A DNA stretch of 64,000 nt from Heliocidaris tuberculata (GCA_025618425.1 CM046850.1:225570-289569); one strand, 5' to 3'. Shown: positions 23,133 through 35,625, counted from the stretch's first letter. Notes: generated by a model not told the origin, from the letters alone. Numbers and translations are program-made.

Positions 23133-23748
23133 CCACACACATTCGTGTGACGACTCATGTGTTATGAATTGGAGAAGTGAGCACGGCAAAACAACGTATC
23201 GCCGTTTACGTTGTTTTGCCGTCAACACCACGGGCGCGTGCTGAGAATGAGCCCGCGTATCGCCGCTCACGTTTTTTTTGCCAGCAAAATTGGAACGTTT
23301 ATTCTAGGGAGGGGTTGCCATGTTTCAGTGATGGGGGGCATTCGGGTTTCAAGATTTCATTGGTAGTCAGATTGTACTAGTACAAAGCCAAATTCGACAA
23401 AAAGTCAATTTTCATAAAAATTCGACATACGTTGTTTTGCCGTCACACGGCCGCGCTGCGAGACAGTGTACAAAAGGCATGTGGAAAATCGTGCAATGTC
23501 GACTGCTCTTGATAATATATTTTTCTAAAATAATGCTGCGGACATATTTATTTCAAATATTTGTCATTTTTAAGTCATTTCATATGACGAATTATTCAAG
23601 GATTTTGAAGATATTTGACACGCAGCATTATTTTTAAAAAGATATACATCGTTGGCAGGTTGACTTTGCAAAAATTTTCCCCAAGCCTTATATACACACT
23701 GCCTCTCATTGAACGATAAAGGCTCTATATTCATACGCCGTTTTCGGT
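22401..23748. repeat. Fold-back element with repeated GGCAAAACAACGTAT motifs
   Basis: The outer arms are inverted: CCGAAAACCG...GATGAATATAGAGCCTTCATCGTTCATT (22401-22450) against AATGAACG-type ATTGAACGATAAAGGCTCTATATTCATACGCCGTTTTCGG (23708-23746). The inner arms are GCGCGGCCGTGTTATGGCAAAACAA (22450-22474) against TTGTTTTGCCGTCACACGGCCGCGC (23433-23457). About nine copies of the GGCAAAACAACGTAT motif occur in both orientations. An (AT)n(AC)n microsatellite lies at 23100-23140. No gene was seen. Confidence 0.65.
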
Positions 23749-23802
23749 TAGGATAGGATAGATTAAGGTAGAGAATAGGATAAGTTAAAGCAGGATAGGT
23801 TA

Positions 23803-24097
23803 CAGTGTAAAAAAATAAATAACTGTAAAACTGCAGACTTTCTGGCCCTTTGGACTTCAAGTTATTGCCGTTATTTCAATTTTATAGTCTTTTTCCTGTA
23901 AAACAACAGCAAGTTTGTTGGTCGCCCGACATAAAACACTGTTAAAAAACCATTTTCTCATATTACATATTACATATATTTTCCTGTTAGAAATTATAGT
24001 TTCTACTATTTAACAAAAAAAAACGGAAATCTGTTGTTTTACATGTACTGTGGAAAAACGGGCATTCCCGGCATCCTGACTGCCAGGGAATTTCCAT

Positions 24098-24131
<34 letters not shown>

Positions 24132-24134
24132 GTG
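23803..24134. mobile_element. MITE with CASTGTAAAA ends
   Basis: Left CAGTGTAAAAAAATAAA and right TTTTTTTTTACAGTG are inverted with one mismatch. The interior contains CTGTAAAAC, ACACTGTTAAAAA and CATGTACTGTGGAAAAACGG, the kind of internal ACTGTAAAA repeats seen in widespread animal MITEs of this type. Confidence 0.6.
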
Positions 24135-24667
24135 TTATAGATAATGCCTTTAATCAAACATGCAAATTTATATCTCGTTTCCATACAGGGTCCAACCATT
24201 TATTATCGACGAGGTATTAGTATCTTCCCTCTAGAGCAATTTTGATGACGAAACCGCAGCTAAAATTGCTGAATGAATGCTGTTATGCGAAGAACCTGTC
24301 TAATTTCAACATATTCTAATGCAACAATAGAGATTTATAGCTGTAGATAATAATCGTACCCTTTCAGAAAATACTTCAACACAAGATATATCATCATAAA
24401 CCACGAAGTAAAAGATAAATACCATTGTTTAAAAATCTTACCATTTTATTCAAAGCATGAAAGGGTATGACAAATAGATTGAACCGAAGTGGAAGATCCT
24501 TGAATACATGATACTCGCTCAAAGGTCATGATTGTTCTCTCTTGTTGATTGAGAAGAAATGTGAAATTAGGGTGCGTGTATAGCTCCATTATTCAGGCCA
24601 TGCAGAAGTAGCGTTATTATAAGCATTATAAGATAAGCGTTTTGTTCGAAATACGGTTGTGTCCGAG

Positions 24668-24702
<35 letters not shown>

Positions 24703-25518
24703 ACACGGTTTTAAAGCACAGGTACAAAAGCCTAATCTGCATGGAGAAAAGAGCTTTAGAAAGTGTACTACCGTGAAAAGGTGTTTCAAAATTGCGTTTC
24801 ATAATGATACTGTGATTCAAAAGGTTGATTCCGACTTTGCAATTAAGCAATAAACGCACCCTTAAGGTGGGTTTTCAAGAGTCACGGGAACGATTAGCGA
24901 AGGATGTGAAAGACACCAGTCAAAGATGTCGTCATACACTAACTCAAAATATGAGAACAATTTGTATATAGTGTAGATGCGTTCGTTTTTGGAATTATTT
25001 TTTTTAATAAGTTTTCGAGCAACACGTTTGATCGGCTGATAGACAACCAACTGCTGTGCGACAATACTCCTTGGAGGTTTATGCACACTACTGGAAAAAG
25101 AAGAAGAAGAATGCCGAAATGGCAAAGTCTAACATTCGGAGAAGTTTTTCACCGAATATGTCGCGACAATGGAGCCGTAAATCATTCTTGCGCAGTTTGT
25201 GCGCAGTTCTCACAATGTATGTGGGAATGAGCAATTCAAGCTGAGGTTTCGTCATCCAAATCGGTCGAATAGAAAAAACTATGAATATTCATTATTATTT
25301 ACAAAACAGAATACCTTTGTATTGATAAATTCTTTTAAGATGTATACTCTTGCTTCTTCTTTTTTTCCTCAAGCATGCTAAATGGCATTCTTTCTCAATT
25401 TTGTTTAAAATCAAGATGAATTTTTTAATCGTGTAGAATTAAAAGCTTTGAAATGTAGAGTTAAATGATTAAGATCTCAATTAATGTTAAGCTACTACTA
25501 TACAATCCGTCTAAGTAT
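24135..25518. other. Intergenic, no gene recognised
   Basis: AT-rich sequence with a 33-bp poly-T near 24669. The small frames (for example minus 24862-25125) start in low-complexity sequence and show no domain that I recognise. Confidence 0.6.
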
Positions 25519-26411
25519 ACACTGTAAAAAATAATATGCCCATCGGTAATTTTTACTTATTTTTCTCATGTAGAATTTACTTCAAGACATAAGTTTTGCC
25601 ACTTACGCACTCGATTTAAGTCTTACTAACTAAAACTTTCAATTTAGTAGAATGTACGTAAAATTCTAAAGTAAAATAAATATGAAAGAAAATTTAAGTA
25701 ATTTTAACTTGTATCAATTTAGTAATGTTAACTCAAAATAAGAAGTTATACATATTACTCAAACAATTTATGTTGATTGTACTTATCTTTTTTAAGTGAA
25801 GACTGATGCAGTGCGTAATATAAGTATTAACATAATTCATGAATATTCATTGAGACCAAATTCATCTCTTTTTTTAAATAAAACAATTCTTTTTTGTGGC
25901 TGAATGAAAATTTAAGAAGTTTAAAATATTTCCTAATTCATTTAAGCAAATATAAGAAGATAAGACAATTTTTAATTGTCACTCAATTCAAAACAAATCA
26001 AAACTTGATATTTCAGGAAAATTGTCAACCAATTTTCTTTTAAAGATGATACGATCGAATATATATAGAATTCGGAGCCCTTTCAATAGTTGTCAAATCA
26101 AAGCGTAAGTAATAGTGTATGTTGGTGATGATAGATCATTGGTTAAATCCTAAATCATGTAAATTGAAAAAGTGTCAGTGAATGTTAGATGGGTACACGT
26201 TTAAACGTGTCATTTTTTTAAATTGTTATCTATAATGATTACAATACTTAAATTATTTACGTTAATGTAACTCAATTTAACTGAGTAAAAATTTATTTAG
26301 CAAAATAAGTAAATTCTACTTAAAATTTCCTGTGACAAATACTTAAAATAATCAAGGCAATCTGTTGACATAAATTTTTTGAGTAATTTCAACGAATCTT
26401 TTTTTACAGTG
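25519..26411. mobile_element. Large ACACTGTAAAAAA-ended element
   Basis: Left ACACTGTAAAAAATAATATG and right CTTTTTTTACAGTG give about 12 bp of inverted ends. Subterminal AGTAAATTCTACTTAAAA and GTAGAATTTACTT are also inverted. The interior is very AT-rich with repeated TTTAAGTA/AGTAAAATT motifs. No coding capacity. Confidence 0.6.
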
Positions 26412-27145
26412 GGAAATACTAAGGGATCCGACAAAATCGATGTTGAAGCCTAATTATGCCTACCTTAAACAAGTGACCTTCATAAACTACAGGAGATCGA
26501 TCATAAACTACAGGAAATCAACTTTTTTAGGAGACCTCATTCGCAATCATTTCCTTTGGAGTTGAATCCACTCCAAAGTAGTGGTTGAATTACTCTTTTG
26601 AAAGTGGACTCCAATATTTTGAGCGTGGGTTTCCACTCAAAAAGAAGCGATCCGTAATTTGATTCTCCCAAATAAGGATTTGCATTCCTGTTTATTTACA
26701 ATTATGATTTACACGTTGAAAAAGAAGGAAAAAATGGAAATGTTGAGCTTAAACATTCAAATAAGTGATGTATCAGGTTTTCACCCACTCAGTCACCGCC
26801 ATCTAATCAATTCGAGTAAATGTTTTCTATGGTACCTCTATATAATATTGACGTCAAATCTTACGCATAATCTTGCAGCATGTGAGTCATTCACTAATAA
26901 TATTCGTCTAAAATCTTTAATTTTGAATACTTCACGATTTTGTTTACATCTAATTCTGCTGCTGAAATTACCCCCGAAAAGAACACTTTATTTCACCTGT
27001 GAGTTTGCGTTTTTGTTTGTTTGTTTGTTGTTGTTTTTTTAAGAATATGTCAGAACAAAGGTAGTGTTATTTTTCATCTAGCCTCAGCGCTTTGGATGAT
27101 GAAACCGCTGCTTAAATTTCTCATGCTAATTTGCACAGCATGTGT
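26412..27145. other. Intergenic, nothing recognised
   Basis: AT-rich unique-looking sequence. The longest frame (26659-27042 plus) has no recognisable domain and ends in a poly-T-derived Phe/Leu run. Confidence 0.6.
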
Positions 27146-27153
27146 CCAATATC

Positions 27154-27410
27154 CAGTGGCGTAAATCCGTATCGAGAAGTGGGGGGGGGGGGGGGGTGGT
27201 TGAAATAATTTGCCAACGTGATCTTGTTTGACAAACACAAGGCACGTTTTGTCATTCAAAAAACACCCATAGGCATATGTTGTTGTTTTTTCATTTCTTT
27301 CGTGAAAAGTTGGGGGATGATTGTACAGGCCATCCCCCTCCCCCCTCGAAAAGTGGGGGGGGGGGGGAATATATCCTCCCCCTATCCCCCCCCCGGGATT
27401 TACGCCAGTG
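27154..27410. mobile_element. hAT-type non-autonomous element, 257 bp
   Basis: Ends CAGTGGCGTAAATCCG and CGGGATTTACGCCAGTG. The flanks CCAATATC (27146-27153) and CCAATGTC (27411-27418) are an 8-bp duplication with one mismatch. The interior has G13-15 tracts and CCATCCCCCTCCCCCCTCG. Confidence 0.82.
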
Positions 27411-27875
27411 CCAATGTCAATTTCTCATGATGCAGCGATAGAGATCACTTACACACTTCCACAATAAATTGAAGTCCTGTTCACATTAAAAAACACACAC
27501 ACACACATGTATACATGTATACTCAAATAATCTCATGTTCAGACAGGAAGGTGACCGAATATTATCATATTCGTTAACCAAATATGTAGGCCCTAACTGA
27601 ATATCTTTATTCTCTTGTCTACTTTGATAACCATAATAACATTTTAAAGTAATAAAGTGGGGATCTTACTAGGAATAGCCATAGTGAGATCACGTGAGGG
27701 AAATGACAGTTAATCTTGTATGAACAACCCCTTGAAATCGTAGATGTACTTGTATGAACATGGCTTTGACCTACTGGCCTTGCGATAGCATTGACAATGG
27801 CAATGGCAATATCAACATTCTTTGAACTTTAAACCACCTAATGTACATCTCGTGTAATCGCCTAGCCATTCTCTC

Positions 27876-28010
27876 TATATATACGCTACATATAGGCCTA
27901 TCTAGCCAGACTGTGTTGAATTTTGCCTAAAGGCTAAAATCACGCAGTGGTGGTGGATGAAGGATGAATTGACTTGTCCGTATTACGCATCAACCTTCGC
28001 TGATGTAAAG
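27876..28010 (+). promoter_or_regulatory. Possible promoter and non-coding first exon of the sulfotransferase gene
   Basis: A TATATATA box at 27876-27883 lies about 130 bp before a strong donor, TGATGTAAAG|GTAGGTGAAG (28010/28011). The next acceptor that fits is at 29541-29543 before the start codon. This is inference from motif spacing only; no transcript evidence is available. Confidence 0.25.
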
Positions 28011-28485
28011 GTAGGTGAAGTTGTATTTGTCCAGTCATGCTTAGCACATACTGCGATCTCAATAGCCGCAATTTTTGTGTGAATGCATGAATATTTTTCC
28101 TATTATTAGAACTGTTTGTTTACATAAACACGTAAAAAAAAAAAATTAAAGTCGGCCATTATTTTCTCACAAAGGCAGACCCTATTACAGTTCGCCGAGG
28201 TCCCATTAAAACGTGTTTTTTGGCATGGAGTCGGCGAACTAGTGCTTAGGCTGTTTCGTGTAACTTCCCAAGTTCAACAGAAGTAGGAATTAAGCACTAA
28301 TCTGCTAATCATTCCCTTTCCTTTCAATAACAGGTCATATTCCCGAACATTCTTTTGTTATGCCCATAATTAAGGAAAAGATAAGAGCAGTGAAGAAATT
28401 GCGGTATCCCAGGCTTTACAAGTCGCCATCTTTAATTTTCTTCTGTGATATTATGGTACGCCAATCGTGTAACATTTTTACTATA

Positions 28486-28725
28486 CTATGGCAGTGTTGT
28501 GATATAGGGGTTCATTCACTTGACTCTCAATCAAAGGGTCGAGAGTTCGAATCCCAACCCGGCACTAACGTCCTTTGGCAAGACATTAATCCATTTTTGC
28601 CACTTTCCACCCAGGTATAAATGGGTACCCGATATGCTAGAGCACTACATATTTGGCCGCTCGGCTTTGACCGGGGTAATAATATTGGAGGTCATGAGCG
28701 CCACGTCATTACGGACCTGAGCCAC
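28486..28725 (+). mobile_element. tRNA-derived SINE with (ATT)n tail
   Basis: The head GTGTTGTGATATAGGGGTTCATTC (A-box-like) is followed by GAGAGTTCGAATCCCAAC (B box, 28541-28558). The body has TTGGCAAGACATTAATCC, CCACTTTCCACCCAGG and AAATGGGTACCCG, and ends in a long ATT microsatellite (28726-28870). A headless relative is at about 32735-32905. Confidence 0.75.
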
Positions 28726-28777
<52 letters not shown>

Positions 28778-28870
28778 GTTATTATTATTGTTATTGTTGT
28801 TGTTGTTGTTGTTCTTGTTGTTGTTGTTGTTATTATTATTATTATTAATTATTATTATTATTATTATTAT
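28726..28870. repeat. (ATT/GTT)n SINE-tail microsatellite
   Basis: ATT runs with an internal block of GTT repeats. Poly-Tyr/Cys frames across it are artefacts. Confidence 0.95.
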
Positions 28871-29543
28871 AGGTGTTAAAGGTCATGTATAGTTTTGGTA
28901 AAAGCCCTCAAACACTTCTCATCGGATTTCTTCGCATGAGCCTCACCCTAGAAGACACGGCTTAATAAAACGCTGCATCGAGAGCGAGAAATTTCGATTT
29001 TGGGATATTTGGAAACTTTGCAATATAGATCAGAAGAAGCTTTTTCATCACAATAGTATTTATTATATGTATATGTAATGACAATATCTTCTTTGAAGGG
29101 GAGGGGGCGAAGGGAAATTATTGTTGTTGCCCCCTGAATCAAAATAATGGGTGGGATCATTATAAAGATATTAACCTATACTAAAGATACAATTATCTCA
29201 TTCTATTTCTGTCTCGCTCTCTCTCTCTCTCTTTCTCTCTCTCCATTCTCTCTCTCACGCTTTCTCTATCTCACAAACACACACATGCACACCCACGCCC
29301 ATCCCCCACGCACCATTGGCGTTGATACACGTGTGCGTTCCTTCTTTTCATTAGGGGGGGTGTGGCTTTGTTGTCCATGAATGGTCATCCCCCCCCCCCC
29401 AGTTGAAAAGAAATTATCGCATATTTACGCCCGTGCCACACACACACACATTCCCCCTCTCTCTTTCCCATTCCTCCTGTTTCCACTCGAGTTTTCAAAT
29501 CACTCCAGTTTTCAAATTGACATATTTTCTTCTTCTTTTACAG

Positions 29544-31701
29544 ATTGACGAACCAAAAGTTCACGGTGCTCGTGTAAAGAAAAAAAAACCATGGCAAAAG
29601 TGAAAGCATCAAGCCCTGCTCGTATCATGGTGTGGAGTCCTCCGAGATCAGTGTCCACTGCGTTCGCGAGATCAATGTCAGCTCGTGGTGATACTGAAGT
29701 GTTCTGGGAACCCTACCTGGCTTGTTACTCGTTCGGCCCAGACAGAGAGATACACTGGGGCGATGATATGCCAAGTAGGTGCTCCGACATTTCCCCGGCC
29801 ACCCGTTTACTTATTTTTTTTCTTCTTTTTTTTCAATTTATCCATGTTTCTCTCCACAACACTTGAACTATCTAATGCACTTGCCATGCAGAATGGCATC
29901 TCTGTGGATGTAGTCCATTTTGCTTTATTTTGTTGTTGCTTTATCTGTTAATCCTCTGGCGAGATTTGTTTAAAGATATATGCATAAAATGATTAAACAG
30001 GTCTACTGTTCAGGGATTTTTTTAGTCAAAGAAAAGGGTGGATCCGGTGGTCACGGAGGTACGGACCAACTTCATCATTTGCTTGTCGAAGCACCAAAAA
30101 TCTGATGACCTTTTTGGTCAGAATCTTTTGGAAATGGACCCCCCCCCCCCCCCCGACTCTTTGTAGAAAACCCTGGACCCTAGCTCCCCTACAAAGATAT
30201 AAGAGATAGCTTAGGGTTGCAATTCTGTTTTAGGGTTTCGTCTTAGTATAATGCTTGGTCCAGGGTTGAAGTTAGGAGCTTGGTTATTGTACGATGATAA
30301 CCGCGGAGCAGTATGGAGGAAGGCACTAAGAGCTATAAACATGATAAATGTACCGATATAACAACTTACTGCCAAACCCAATTAGTAATGCACAAAGAGG
30401 CGATAAAAAGAAGCGCATATATTCTAAATCATTCTAGGGTTGGTGCACGTAACTATCGGTTTTGAGGCTATTTTGAGGGGGTTTTTTAAGCGATATTACT
30501 CTTTCATGACGCACAAAAGACCGTATGGTACAAGTCACTGACGCGGTCCTTACGTCAGCAAATGACGCCTCAAGATTGTGAGCCAGGCTTGTAAAAGGAG
30601 TATGGCTACATGTATATACCTAGACAAGATTCCGTCCGTTTTTTATCTGTAGCTTTTGCTTTTATATTCACTTGCTTTCTTACGAATTACGATATCTCAA
30701 CGAAATCAAAATTTATTTTATTATTTTCAGATGTTGTGTATTGCCCTTCAAATAAATTTGGTTTTCAAAAGGATTCACAAACATTAAAAAAAAAAAAAAA
30801 CAGTTACAGATCAAAAAACGTGAAAGAGAAAAAAACGAACAAACAATACAAAACATGAAATATACGAGATAAATGCAATAAAGGTACACTTGGGTAAGAA
30901 TAAAACAATTATGGTTCCAGCAAAAGGTTACTGAGATCAGTCCGAGATCCTGACGGCTATGGGCGCCTTACAAGAGGCCAGTTTAACGTTAATAAATATG
31001 ACCTCTAATATTCATTTACCAATGTGTTCATGAAACTCTCTCTTTTTCTCTTTCCATCCGCAGATATGCTGAACGACAAGTATACATACAGCTACATCAA
31101 GGAACTTCTTAACGCTGACTATCCTGGATCCAAAGTCCTCTTCGTCAAAGGAATGGTAGAAGGGATCCGAGGTCATTTTGACGTTGTGGAGCCCACGTAC
31201 AAGCATTCCTTCCTCATCCGTCACCCTAAGAAGTCGTTCCGTTCTCTTGCTCGCCTCGAAAACGAACTCATGCTTACGCCCGACTGGAGTCTCCGCACAT
31301 TCAAGGATATCTATCACGACTTAGAGCGGTTCTATCATTACGTCCAAACGGAATTCGGCCAGTCAGCACCTCCCATCATCGACGCAGACGACCTGGTGAA
31401 AGAACCAGAGAAGCTCCTGCCAAAATACTGCGAAGCTATGGGCATCGAGTACACACCCAAGATGTTGGATTGGGAGAGCGTGGGTGCCGATCAACTAAAC
31501 TGGCACTGTACAGACGTGGGTGATATTGCCAATGCCACTCTTAAGGACAGTATTGTCTTATCGAATGCCATGAAAGGCCGTGGATTTGGCAAGGCACCCG
31601 ACCCAACCAAAGAAACTTCGTCTACCTCGTTAGTCGAGGAATGCGCAGAGCATGCACTACCTGCTTACGAAAAATTGTATGCCCTCCGTATTAGACCATA
31701 A
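29544..31701 (+). CDS. Sulfotransferase-like P-loop protein, two coding exons
   Basis: The coding exons are 29591-29774 and 31064-31701, joined in phase 1 (CCA A|AT ATG), giving 273 residues. An acceptor at 29541-29543 suggests a 5' UTR intron upstream of the ATG. Near the N-terminus, RIMVWSPPRSVSTAFARSM (residues 11-29) has the WSxPRSxSTA pattern of the PAPS 5'-phosphosulfate loop. LIRHPKKSFRSL (residues 112-123) has the Arg and Ser of the 3'-phosphate-binding motif. Later segments include DWSLRTFKDIYHDLERFYHYV, PPIIDADDLVKEPEKLLPKYCEAMGIEY and a C-terminal SLVEECAEHALPAYEKLYALRI. No signal peptide or membrane segment is evident, so a soluble enzyme is likely. Similar invertebrate proteins are often labelled branched-chain-aminotransferase-like, but the motifs here are those of sulfotransferases. 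The substrate is unknown. Confidence 0.82.
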
Positions 31702-31723
31702 GCAAACAGGTGTATAATTGTAG

Positions 31724-31895
31724 TTTCTTCTTCTTCTCCTCCTCCTCCTCCTCCTCCTCCTCCTCCTTCTTCTTCTTCTTCTTCTTCTTCTTCTTCTTCT
31801 TCTTCTTCTTCTTCTTCTTCTTCTTCTTCTTTCTTCTTCTTCTTCTTCTTCTTCTTCTTCTTCTTCTTCTTCTTCATCTTCTTCCTCTTCTTCTT
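31724..31895. repeat. (CCT)n(CTT)n microsatellite
   Basis: About 170 bp of pyrimidine triplets just after the sulfotransferase stop codon, in its likely 3' UTR. Poly-Lys/Glu frames on the minus strand are artefacts. Confidence 0.95.
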
Positions 31896-32099
31896 TCTTT
31901 TTTAAATACTGTCTGTTTCAATTCATTAAGCTCCTAGATTTCTTTTCACCCTAACAAAAATATGCAAAGCACTGATTAAAGAGAACGTCAATTTCGGAAT
32001 TAGTTATATCCTACTGTACTTTCCACTCCCCTTTTCTCTTGACCAAATATTTGCTTTTGTATTTAATTTTTTTTTTAATCAAACTCTTTTAATGTACAC

Positions 32100-33190
32100 T
32101 GAAGTGTCATTTAATTTAAAATCTACTTAACTGCCGCTGCTTCTCAATACAAATACAAATATCTAGGGACAGTTGTGTGCAATTCACTTGACTGGTCTTG
32201 TCACTCTCGTAATGTGACTCTCCTGAGAAAAAAGTGCAATCAGCGAATGTACTTCCTGCGGATGACGAAGAAAATACATATGGAAAATACAATCCTTACT
32301 CGGTTCTATAGAGGCCTCATTATAATTATCTCAACCTATAATATTGTTTGTTATTTTAGGGAATGTAAACCAAGCTGATAGGGAAAAATTGGACAGCATT
32401 AGGAAAATTGCGCAACGTGTAATTGGCCGAAGCCTGCATGTAATATCTGGCTTGTATTAAGAGAGGGTCGTAGCAAAAGTCCAACGTATCATGAACCACC
32501 AGACCCATTACATTCTCATTACCAGTATAATTGACATGATTGATCAGGGTTTCGTCTGTGAGTGCCGCTCTTCGCAAGAGCACGAATCTTTTTATGCACA
32601 ACTATGCACATTTGTATGATATAATGTCGCTCAGACCTCATATGCTTTAATATATATAACATGATAATAATGATAACTGGATATTAATTTGTTCTTAGAA
32701 GATTTGTTAATGGTTAAACTATTCCTATGTATACATTTGCCACTCTCCACCCAGGTGTAGTAAATGGGTACCTGGTAGGAATTTATTCCTTGAATGCTTT
32801 CAGCGCCTTACAGGGCAGCTGGGCTAAAGCCAGGGTAATAATACTACTTCGACGCTTAGAAACATTGTATTAAGCGCAATATAAATGTTATGTATTATTA
32901 TTATTATATGTACGATGTGAATGCATGTATTTTCTTGCGTCCACCTCCTTCGTTTTTCTTTCCCTCCTTCTCTCTTCTGGTATGCCAATCTCCTTCATAC
33001 ACCTTAAATTTCAATTACGTTATATACACTTGATTTTGCAAACAATGTAACCTACTGTGAAAATTTGTATTCTGTAACTCATTTATTTGTATTCTGTACA
33101 AGTGAAACAACAAATTTCCAAATAGAAAATGAATATTCAGTACAATTCAATTCAATTCATTCAATTCATTCAATTCGTTCAATTCATGCT
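32100..33190 (+). mobile_element. LINE fragment (RT C-terminal part) with ATTCA tail
   Basis: Broken frames read YLGTVVCNSLDWSCHSRN, KKCNQRMYFLRMTKKIHMEN, LTRFYRGLIIIISTYNIVC and then NQADREKLDSIRKIAQRVIG (about 32365-32430), the usual RT thumb and C-terminal region of several non-LTR clades. A SINE-like block lies at 32735-32905. The sequence ends in ATTCAATTC repeats (33136-33186). Confidence 0.6.
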
Positions 33191-33329
33191 CGATGTAAAG
33201 TAATAATATATTTTATTTGCTACATTGAATTGTGGAATTTGTGATGATCATATATTCCGCTAGAATTGCATGGAAATTGAAGAGTAAGTTCATCTTGCTT
33301 ATATATCTACCTATCTATCTATGTCCCAT

Positions 33330-34085
33330 AGCTTGGAGGCCATTGGGGCGACAATGTGTTAGATCTTGAGACACAGGTTCTCCATAGCTTTCTGTCTTCA
33401 GCTGTTCTAGTTAGCTACTCAAAAGACTTTTATGTCCACTGCTTTATGTATCAATCCAGGTCTTAGTCGGTCTGCCCCTTTCTTTTGTGCCATTTGTTTC
33501 TCATTTAAAGATATCACCTGCCAAGCTATTCTTCCATCTAGTTACATGACCAAACAGGGGCGGCGCTACAGGGGGGGCAGAGGGGGCGACCGCCCCCCCC
33601 CCTATGATTTTTCAAGTAGTGAAAAAAGAAAAAAAAAAGAAAAGAAGAAAAGGAGGAAGAAAAGGGAAGAAAAGGGAAGAAAGAAGAAAGAGGAGTATTA
33701 AAGAGAGAGGTCTTAAACATATAACTCTATATTACCCCTGTTATTTAATGGAGAAAAAATATGACGTCATCTTTAGGTCGTCTTGCCCCTCCTATCAAAA
33801 TACCCTGGCGCCGCCCCTGTGACCAAACCACTGCAGCTGTCTTTTTTCACACTTGTAATAAGGTGATCTTGTTCCCCTATATAACTCATTGCGAAGTGTA
33901 GTGGATATGCAGCTGCCTTTTCATACAATTCATCTCAAAAGCATTGAAATCGTTTTTTCCATCTCTGCATTCAGTGTCGACGTTTCACATCCATACAAAA
34001 AGACGGATGTTATCAGCGCTCTCAACAGGCTCACCCTGATATTCACTGATTTGTTCTTATCATTCCAAATTAGCTCAGGTTCGTA
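33330..34085 (-). mobile_element. Decayed endonuclease-reverse-transcriptase LINE, C-terminal part
   Basis: On the minus strand: IRVSLLRALITSVFLYGCETSTLNAEM (about 34030-33950) and, beyond the inserted hAT-type element, FGHVTRW (about 33555-33535) and ERGRPTKTWIDT (about 33475-33440), followed by stops. These are hallmark strings of endonuclease-RT LINE C-termini. The hAT-type element at 33555-33819 splits it. Confidence 0.65.
33555..33819. mobile_element. hAT-type non-autonomous element, 265 bp
   Basis: Ends CAGGGGCGGCGCTACAGG and CCCTGGCGCCGCCCCTG. Exact 8-bp duplication TGACCAAA (33547-33554 and 33820-33827). Nearly identical, in reverse orientation, to 57618-57906, so the family has been active recently. 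Confidence 0.92.
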
Positions 34086-34089
34086 GGTT

Positions 34090-35335
34090 CATTTTATTTT
34101 CATTTTCATGGAAATTTGTTGCATTTACATGGTAAGGTTATAAACAAGCATACATACATAAATACATTTATGCATAGACAAATATTAATATAAATAGACA
34201 TAAGCATCGATTATACAAAAGAAAGAAAAAGGAAATTCCCTACACCTGAATGATGTTGGTAACCCTATAGACAGAACTTAACTTGATGAATATACTAATT
34301 CATTTCAGTATGGTAATGAAATATTGAATATATACTTATTAAAGCTGTAAACAATCATTATTATTAATTATTTTCATATACAAAAATATTTATTGTGCCT
34401 ACTGAACTACTGATAAAGATTCTAGATAGGAAAAATCCCACACTAACCATGCTAATAACGGAAAAATAAGTATCCTTTACCACACCCCCTTTTCGAAGAA
34501 GCATATAAATATAAAGAAGATTGTGAGTCGTGAAGGTTATTCACAAATCAGAAGAATTATAATATGCTTTAAATAGGCCCTACATGTCTTTTGTTGTAAA
34601 GATGATTATCATGATTATGAATAAAAATATGGCATAAGCAAATGATTCTTTAGCATACGTGTCACTTTCTTTGTTTCTGTTTGTGCTGAGTTAGTGTACA
34701 AGAACAAACAAGCGTTCCAAAGTGCATCTTTCTTTTGTTTTATGTGAATGAATTTGCATATAGAAAAAAGACATTAAAAAGAAAAACTGACCACATATTT
34801 TGACGAGCATAATTTAGATGTGTTTTTTTTGGGGGGGTTTGTTTGTTGTTGTTTTTTTTACAACAGGGATCATGCAGTAAACAAATAAGTAAACACTCTC
34901 ATTGTCCATCTGCGCCTGCTTGAGAAAGCTTATAGATAAGAGAGCTTGCAAGGTACATGTATTTGTGTAATTAATACATGAATGGTAGATTTCAGCATGG
35001 CAGCCCATAGCCCAGATACTTTAGCAAGTCTTGTCAAAAAGGTGCAGATGGACAATGGCTGTGTTTACATAATCTTGATTATATCATTTGACTACTTTTG
35101 AGAAAGCAATACAGTTTTTAGAATTTAATAACTTAATAATGAAATGATCATTTGACACCAAATTGCATCCCTAGAAAGTTACAATACTCAAGATTGTACA
35201 AGTAAATTCGACCTGAATTGAATGAGACACTGTGGAGTTGTTAAAGGTTGTAAGGCCAAAAAATGGTTTTTGTCTACATCCAGAGCATTTTAGGCAGCAA
35301 AGCTTGGTTTAGAAGCACTTTGGTATTTTTTCAGG
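34090..35335. other. Intergenic, no gene recognised
   Basis: AT-rich. The start resembles a LINE 3' tail (TTTATTTTCATTTTCATGG). A G-run and poly-T interrupt at 34825-34860. No domain found. Confidence 0.55.
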
Positions 35336-35625
35336 GGCATGTTACACCCCCTTCATGATGGAAATTGTTGTCAGTTTTTATATGTTTGTAATGTAAACCC
35401 ATACCTCTTCCTTCTGACAAAATTTGGTCCATGGGCCTTAAGGGGGAAAATTTTCCCCAATTTCATTTTAGGGGCCGTCTGACAACCCATCCCGACGTAA
35501 AATATTGTCAGTTTTTTGTGTTTTGATAATGTATAGTCATACACCTTCCTTCTAACAAAGTTTGGCGCATATAGATGGGTTAAAATCAACCCGACGTGGG
35601 GGCCCTTGGGGGGGGGGGGCTCTGT
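35336..35625. repeat. Dispersed repeat, first part, interrupted by a LINE
   Basis: It contains two related sub-blocks around CCTTCCTTCTGACAAAATTTGG and CCTTCCTTCTAACAAAGTTTGG, and ends in a G run. The same order occurs at about 41525-41830. The continuation of this repeat is at about 38130-38215, beyond the LINE. Confidence 0.7.

Noticed and set aside
24862..25125. Minus-strand frame MPFRHSSSS...
   Set aside because: No domain, low-complexity start and no splice or promoter context.
28541..28560. Possible tRNA gene (GAGTTCGAATCCCAAC)
   Set aside because: SINE head followed by a body and microsatellite tail; the cloverleaf cannot be completed.
31665..31937. Poly-Lys/Glu and poly-Phe/Leu frames
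   Set aside because: Translations of the (CTT)n microsatellite.
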